From Halomonas eurihalina (lineage in GTDB: Bacteria > Pseudomonadota > Gammaproteobacteria > Pseudomonadales > Halomonadaceae), in assembly GCF_008274785.1 (NCBI RefSeq), contig NZ_VTPU01000001.1:496001-560000 (forward strand): a stretch of DNA of 64,000 bases, read 5' to 3'. Below the pieces are notes generated by a model. It saw nothing but the letters and a program-made list of their open reading frames with translations. It made no database searches and was not told the DNA's origin. The position numbers were made by a program, and so were the translations under genes. Positions 60,469 to 64,000 of this stretch are shown here, piece after piece. The stretch's first letter is position 1. The number at the start of each line of letters is the position of its first letter.

Positions 60469-61374
60469 ATGAACACAGCCACTACCCTTGCCGCCAACGC
60501 TGCTGAGAGCCCTGTACAGATCCACTACGGGACAGTGGACATCCAGGGTGCCAACATTTTCTACCGCGAGGCGGGATCGTCAGACGCGCCAACGGTGCTG
60601 CTACTGCACGGTTTCGCCGCCTCGTCATACATGTTCCGCAACCTGATTCCGCAACTGGCCCAGAAATACCATGTGATCGCCCCCGATCTCCCAGGATTCG
60701 GGCAGACGACCGTCATGCCTGGCGTTGAATTCACCTACACGTTCGACAACTTGGCATCGGTGATTGACGACTTCACCGTGACCAAGGGGCTAGATCGCTA
60801 CGCTATGTACGTGTTCGATTACGGTGCTCCGGTCGGCTGGCGACTGGCGGTAAAAAATCCGCAGAAGGTCACCGCGATTGTGAGCCAAAGCGGCAATGCC
60901 TACGAAGAGGGTTTGAGTGCAGGCTGGGCAGACATGCGTAAAGCGTGGGCCGAACCGACCACCGCCAACCGCGAGGCTCTGCGCCGGTTCAACACGCTTG
61001 AAATGCTCAAGTGGCAGTACACCGAAGGCGTCCATGACACTTCGTTGATTCCTCCGGAAGGCTATCAGCTGGCCCACGCGGCAATCGAGCGCATTGGCGT
61101 CGAAGTACAGATGGACCTGCTGCTCGACTACGGCCAGAACATCAAGCAGTACACGCAGGTGCATGAGTTCTTCCGCCGATACCACCCTCCCACGCTGGCG
61201 ATCTGGGGGAAAAACGATCCATTCTTCACACCGCCCGGCGCCGAAGCGTTCAAGCGCGACAATCCAAAGGCCGAGGTGCATTTCCTCGACACTGGGCACT
61301 TCGCCATCGAAACCCACGGCAGGGAAATCGCCGCGAGAATGCTGGAATTTCTGGACCGAAGCATCAGACCTTAA
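60469..61374 (+). CDS. Alpha/beta hydrolase with Asp nucleophile (dehalogenase/epoxide-hydrolase type)
   Basis: 301 residues from ATG 60,469 with AAGGAA upstream. HGFAASSYMFRNLIPQLAQK holds the oxyanion-hole motif HGF, and RYAMYVFDYGAPVGWRLA places Asp, not Ser, at the nucleophile elbow, as in haloalkane dehalogenases and epoxide hydrolases. The later acid is in LAIWGKNDPFF and the catalytic His in DTGHFAIE. The substrate is unknown. Divergent from a CGNR regulator; this pairing is common around inducible hydrolases. Confidence 0.8.
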   Translation: MNTATTLAANAAESPVQIHYGTVDIQGANIFYREAGSSDAPTVLLLHGFAASSYMFRNLIPQLAQKYHVIAPDLPGFGQTTVMPGVEFTYTFDNLASVIDDFTVTKGLDRYAMYVFDYGAPVGWRLAVKNPQKVTAIVSQSGNAYEEGLSAGWADMRKAWAEPTTANREALRRFNTLEMLKWQYTEGVHDTSLIPPEGYQLAHAAIERIGVEVQMDLLLDYGQNIKQYTQVHEFFRRYHPPTLAIWGKNDPFFTPPGAEAFKRDNPKAEVHFLDTGHFAIETHGREIAARMLEFLDRSIRP

Positions 61375-61473
61375 CCCCCTTCTTTCGATAGCGGGCCAAG
61401 GCCAGTAATGCCAGTCCACCAAGTGGAGTTAACAGCTCGGAGTACAGTATTTTATATCTTGCTGAATCACATG

Positions 61474-61510
61474 AAATGGCCACTTCATCGATAGGAGGTG
61501 GCCATTTTTT
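61474..61510 (+). terminator. Rho-independent terminator after the hydrolase
   Basis: AAATGGCCAC / GTGGCCATTT, perfect 10-bp stem, followed by TTTTTT, 99 bases past the stop. The remaining 61,375-61,613 segment holds no gene. Confidence 0.85.
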
Positions 61511-61613
61511 AACTGACTAGCTTCAGGAGAATGGCCGCTTCGGTTGAGCACCTATTCCCTGTCACACCTGTCGACTGTTTGATAGCTGCCGGGAACCACC
61601 AATGCTTCGTGGC

Positions 61614-62411
61614 CTATTCTCGAATCCGCCGCAACCCCGTCAATATCGGGGCTCCACTCTGCGGATCATGCATCAGGGTGCAATCCACACCGTAGAGTTC
61701 ACGAACCAGCTCGCGCGTGACCACCTCGCCGGGCGGTCCCGCCGCCACCACTCTGCCCTCGCGCATCGCCACCAGGTAATCGGCATAGCGACAGGCAATC
61801 GGCAGGTCGTGCAGCACCATCGCCAGGGTTCGCCCCTCGTCGGCCAATTGCCGCACCAGCTCGAAGACTTCCAGTTGATGCCCAAGGTCGAGGGCCGAGG
61901 TCGGTTCGTCAAGCAACAGCAATGACGTCTGCTGGGCAATGATCATGGCGATCCAGGCGCGCTGGCGCTGTCCGCCGGAAAGCGAATCCAGCGGGCGATC
62001 GGCCAGGGAGTGCAGGTCCGCCGCTGCCAGCGCCTCGTCCACCACCCGACGATCCTCGGCCGACCATTGCCGCAACCAGCTCTGATGCGGCTGGCGACCG
62101 AAGCCGATCAACTCGGCAACGGTCAGCCCTTCCGGCGCCCGGGCTTCCTGGGGCAGCAACGCCAACCGCCGAGCCAGCTCCCGGGCCGGTAGTCGGACGA
62201 TTTCGCTGCTATCGAGCAGCACATGGCCACCCTGCGGCGCGTGCAGGCGCGCCAGCCCCGCGAGCAGGGTCGACTTGCCGCACCCATTGGGGCCGACGAT
62301 GGCGGTCACCTTGCCTGTGGGCAGGCAGAGATCCAGATCGACGACGACCGGCGTGCGGTCGTGGGCGAGCGTCAGTTTGCGAGCCTCCAGCGAACAAGCC
62401 ACGGCATTCAT
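61614..62411 (-). CDS. fepC: Fe-siderophore importer ATPase, FepC-like
   Basis: 265 residues. Walker A GPNGCGKST, signature LSGGQRQRAW, Walker B LLLLDEPTSALD, H-loop AMVLHDLPIACRYADY. Last gene of a leftward three-gene importer whose permeases follow at the right. The C-terminus ends in GLRRIRE. Third siderophore importer of the window; which receptor feeds it is unknown. Confidence 0.85.
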   Translation of the reverse strand: MNAVACSLEARKLTLAHDRTPVVVDLDLCLPTGKVTAIVGPNGCGKSTLLAGLARLHAPQGGHVLLDSSEIVRLPARELARRLALLPQEARAPEGLTVAELIGFGRQPHQSWLRQWSAEDRRVVDEALAAADLHSLADRPLDSLSGGQRQRAWIAMIIAQQTSLLLLDEPTSALDLGHQLEVFELVRQLADEGRTLAMVLHDLPIACRYADYLVAMREGRVVAAGPPGEVVTRELVRELYGVDCTLMHDPQSGAPILTGLRRIRE

Positions 62412-62412
62412 C

Positions 62413-63510
62413 TCAGGCGACTCCTTGTGAACGAGGACGAATCAGGATCCACAGCAGCCAGGGCCCACCGACCACGGCGGTGACGATACCCACTGGAATC
62501 TCGAGCGGCGACAGCATCAAGCGCCCGACCAGGTCGGCCAGTACCATGATCAGGGCACCGGCCAGGGCCGATGCCAGCACCGGCACGCTACGCCGCGAGG
62601 CCAGGTGCCGGGCCAGCTCCGGGCCGAGCAGACCGACCATTCCCACCGGGCCGGCCACGGCCACGGCCAGGGCGGTCAGCGCGACCGAGGTGATCAGGAC
62701 CTGGGCGCGACGTCGCCCCAGGCGGCTTCCCAGGCTGCGGGCCACGGATACGGAAAAGCCCATCAGGCTCAGGGAACGGCCCAGGGCCAGTGCCGCCGGC
62801 AGCCCCAACGCCAGCCCGATGGTCAACGCCCACACCGCGCCCTCGGGTCGAGCGCTGAGCGAGCCCACCGTCCAGGGATAGGCGGCATTGGCCACATCGA
62901 TGGCGACCCGCGCCAGCAGCAGGTTAGTGATGGCACCGAACACCGCCCCGACGCCGATGCCGGCAACGATGAAGCGATAGCCCCGCGTGCCGCCCCCAAG
63001 CACCAGGCCGAAGGTCAGCGTCGTGGCGGTGGCAGCACCGGCCAGCGCCATGGCCGGTGGCGCCAGGCCGAAGCCGAGCCCCACCACCGAGGCCACGGCG
63101 AACGCCGTGGCACCGTTGTCGATACCGATGATGCCCGGCGTGGCCAGGCGATTGGCGGCCAGCGTCTGCATCAAGCACCCCGCCAGGGCAAAGGCCGCGC
63201 CAGTGGCAAGCGCCGCCCCGAGACGCGGCAGACGCAATGCGGAGACGAGAAAGGTCGACAAACCATCCCCCGTACCATGCAGGGCCGCGAGCACCTCGGC
63301 GGGCGACAACGTACGCTCGCCGAAACACAGATAGGCCAGCGATGCCGCCAGCACCAGGACCAGCAGCAGCAGGTTGGCAGCCAGGCTGCGACGATCCAGC
63401 AATACACTGAAACCGCCCCAGGCCAGCCGTCGGGTTCCCCGAGGCGATGCGACGGCATCCTCGGTTTCGACCCGGTCCAGTCGGGGCGACGATTGAACAA
63501 GCAGAGTCAT
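62413..63510 (-). CDS. fepG: Fe-siderophore permease, FepG-like
   Basis: 365 residues. LRLPRLGAALATGAAFALAG, LAANRLATPGIIGIDNGATA and VAGPVGMVGLLGPELARHLA are the BtuC/FepDG motifs. The N-terminus has 50 polar residues before helix 1, longer than usual. One base separates its end from the FepC-like start. Confidence 0.83.
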   Translation of the reverse strand: MTLLVQSSPRLDRVETEDAVASPRGTRRLAWGGFSVLLDRRSLAANLLLLVLVLAASLAYLCFGERTLSPAEVLAALHGTGDGLSTFLVSALRLPRLGAALATGAAFALAGCLMQTLAANRLATPGIIGIDNGATAFAVASVVGLGFGLAPPAMALAGAATATTLTFGLVLGGGTRGYRFIVAGIGVGAVFGAITNLLLARVAIDVANAAYPWTVGSLSARPEGAVWALTIGLALGLPAALALGRSLSLMGFSVSVARSLGSRLGRRRAQVLITSVALTALAVAVAGPVGMVGLLGPELARHLASRRSVPVLASALAGALIMVLADLVGRLMLSPLEIPVGIVTAVVGGPWLLWILIRPRSQGVA

Positions 63511-63517
63511 GCGTTTC

Positions 63518-64000
63518 CTATAACATCGGCAGGCGGCGGCGCCTTACCACGGCGACCAGCACCGGCGCACCGCACAGCGCAGTCAGCACGCCGAGCGGCA
63601 GCTCCGAAGGCGCCACCACCCGCCGCGAGATGACATCGGCGACGAGCACCATCAGCGGCCCCAGCAACAGGCACAACCAGAGGCTGCGGCGAATGTCCGG
63701 CCCTGCCAGGGCCCGCGCGGCGAAGGGCACCACCAGGCCGACGAAGGCAATGGGGCCGGCAATGGCCGTCGCACCACCCACCAGCAGCGCAACCACCAGG
63801 ATCGCCAACAGGCGAACCCGGCCGGGATGATGGCCGAGCCCGGCGGCGAGCCGCTCGCCCAAGGCCAGCGCGGCCAGTGGCCGCGCGATGAGCAGGGTGA
63901 TCGCAGCAGCCACCGCGAAGCTCGGCAGAATTGCCAACAGATCCGCCAATTGTCGGCCGGACAGGCTGCCGACCACCCAGAAGCGTATTTCGTCGGCGGC
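63518..64000 (-). CDS. fepD: Fe-siderophore permease, FepD-like (N-terminus beyond right edge)
   Basis: The visible C-terminal 160 residues contain RFWVVGSLSGRQLADLL, AGPIAFVGLVVPFAARALAG and VADVISRRVVAPSELPLGV, the second half of a BtuC-family permease. The TM helices and the coupling segment are complete, and the start lies outside the window. Its stop is seven bases from the FepG-like start. Confidence 0.8.
   Translation of the reverse strand, partial: AADEIRFWVVGSLSGRQLADLLAILPSFAVAAAITLLIARPLAALALGERLAAGLGHHPGRVRLLAILVVALLVGGATAIAGPIAFVGLVVPFAARALAGPDIRRSLWLCLLLGPLMVLVADVISRRVVAPSELPLGVLTALCGAPVLVAVVRRRRLPML

Overview
The window looks like chromosome of a high-GC halophilic gammaproteobacterium of the Halomonas/Chromohalobacter group. 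This is judged from codon use, the acidic outer-membrane proteins and the gene families; no 16S gene or other decisive marker is present. There are three parts: a prophage nested in a broken integrase beside a tRNA (1-11,980), a long run of iron, manganese and other metal-uptake genes (12,100-57,200 and 61,600-64,000), and small stress or regulatory modules between them.

Positions 1-11,581 hold the early half of a Mu-like transposable prophage transcribed leftward. From its left end the order is: a rightward-transcribed repressor with an S24 fold that lacks the catalytic serine; a divergent early operon (Ner-like protein, a conserved protein, MuA-type DDE transposase, MuB ATPase, two winged-helix or HTH proteins, several conserved phage proteins, DUF3164, GemA, Mor); two exported moron-like proteins (a VasI homologue and a lipoprotein); and the start of the lysis region (M15 endolysin and 3-TM holin, cut by the window edge). 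The prophage end at about 11,581 interrupts a tyrosine integrase whose first 75 codons remain. That integrase faces the 3' end of a tRNA with anticodon CAT (probably tRNA-Ile2), so a tRNA-borne island was later invaded by the Mu-like phage.

The iron region begins with a Fur-box-preceded IutA-like receptor. A hydroxamate siderophore operon follows: PLP decarboxylase, FAD diamine N-monooxygenase, MFS exporter, and an acyltransferase fused to an IucA/IucC synthetase as in BibC of the bisucaberin pathway. Next are an ECF sigma factor with no visible anti-sigma partner, an FhuF ferric-siderophore reductase, an AraC regulator and a FhuA/FoxA-like receptor. After a sterol-desaturase-like protein and an ABC exporter, a divergent Fur-box region serves Mn-superoxide dismutase and fhuCDB. 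A cytoplasmic molybdopterin sulfoxide/N-oxide reductase and a second FhuA-like receptor follow. Further right, an ABC exporter of the cyclic-peptide/siderophore class diverges from a fourth receptor, which leads into a FecBCDE-type importer and a Suc-Fer thioredoxin-like ferredoxin. A Mn/Fe-type ABC importer (mntABCD-like, both permeases carrying C-terminal winged-helix extensions) completes the metal block, and a third Fe-siderophore importer (FepDGC-like) enters from the right edge.

Other modules are a DUF1007/NicO metal exporter pair, a TetR-Bcr/CflA drug exporter pair, an HxlR regulator divergent from a NAD(P)-binding protein and an NTF2-like protein, a PRC-barrel protein, and an AT-richer block (58,000-61,500) with LysR, RidA, a CGNR zinc-finger regulator and an aspartate-nucleophile alpha/beta hydrolase that looks acquired. 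Repeats worth noting are a 145-bp MITE-like element between the Fur box and start codon of one receptor, a related 48-bp palindrome before another receptor, a half copy of that palindrome after the first receptor, and a long hairpin after fhuB. Together the genes describe a cell that makes one hydroxamate siderophore, can take up several more, and shifts to manganese (MnSOD and Mn import) when iron is scarce.
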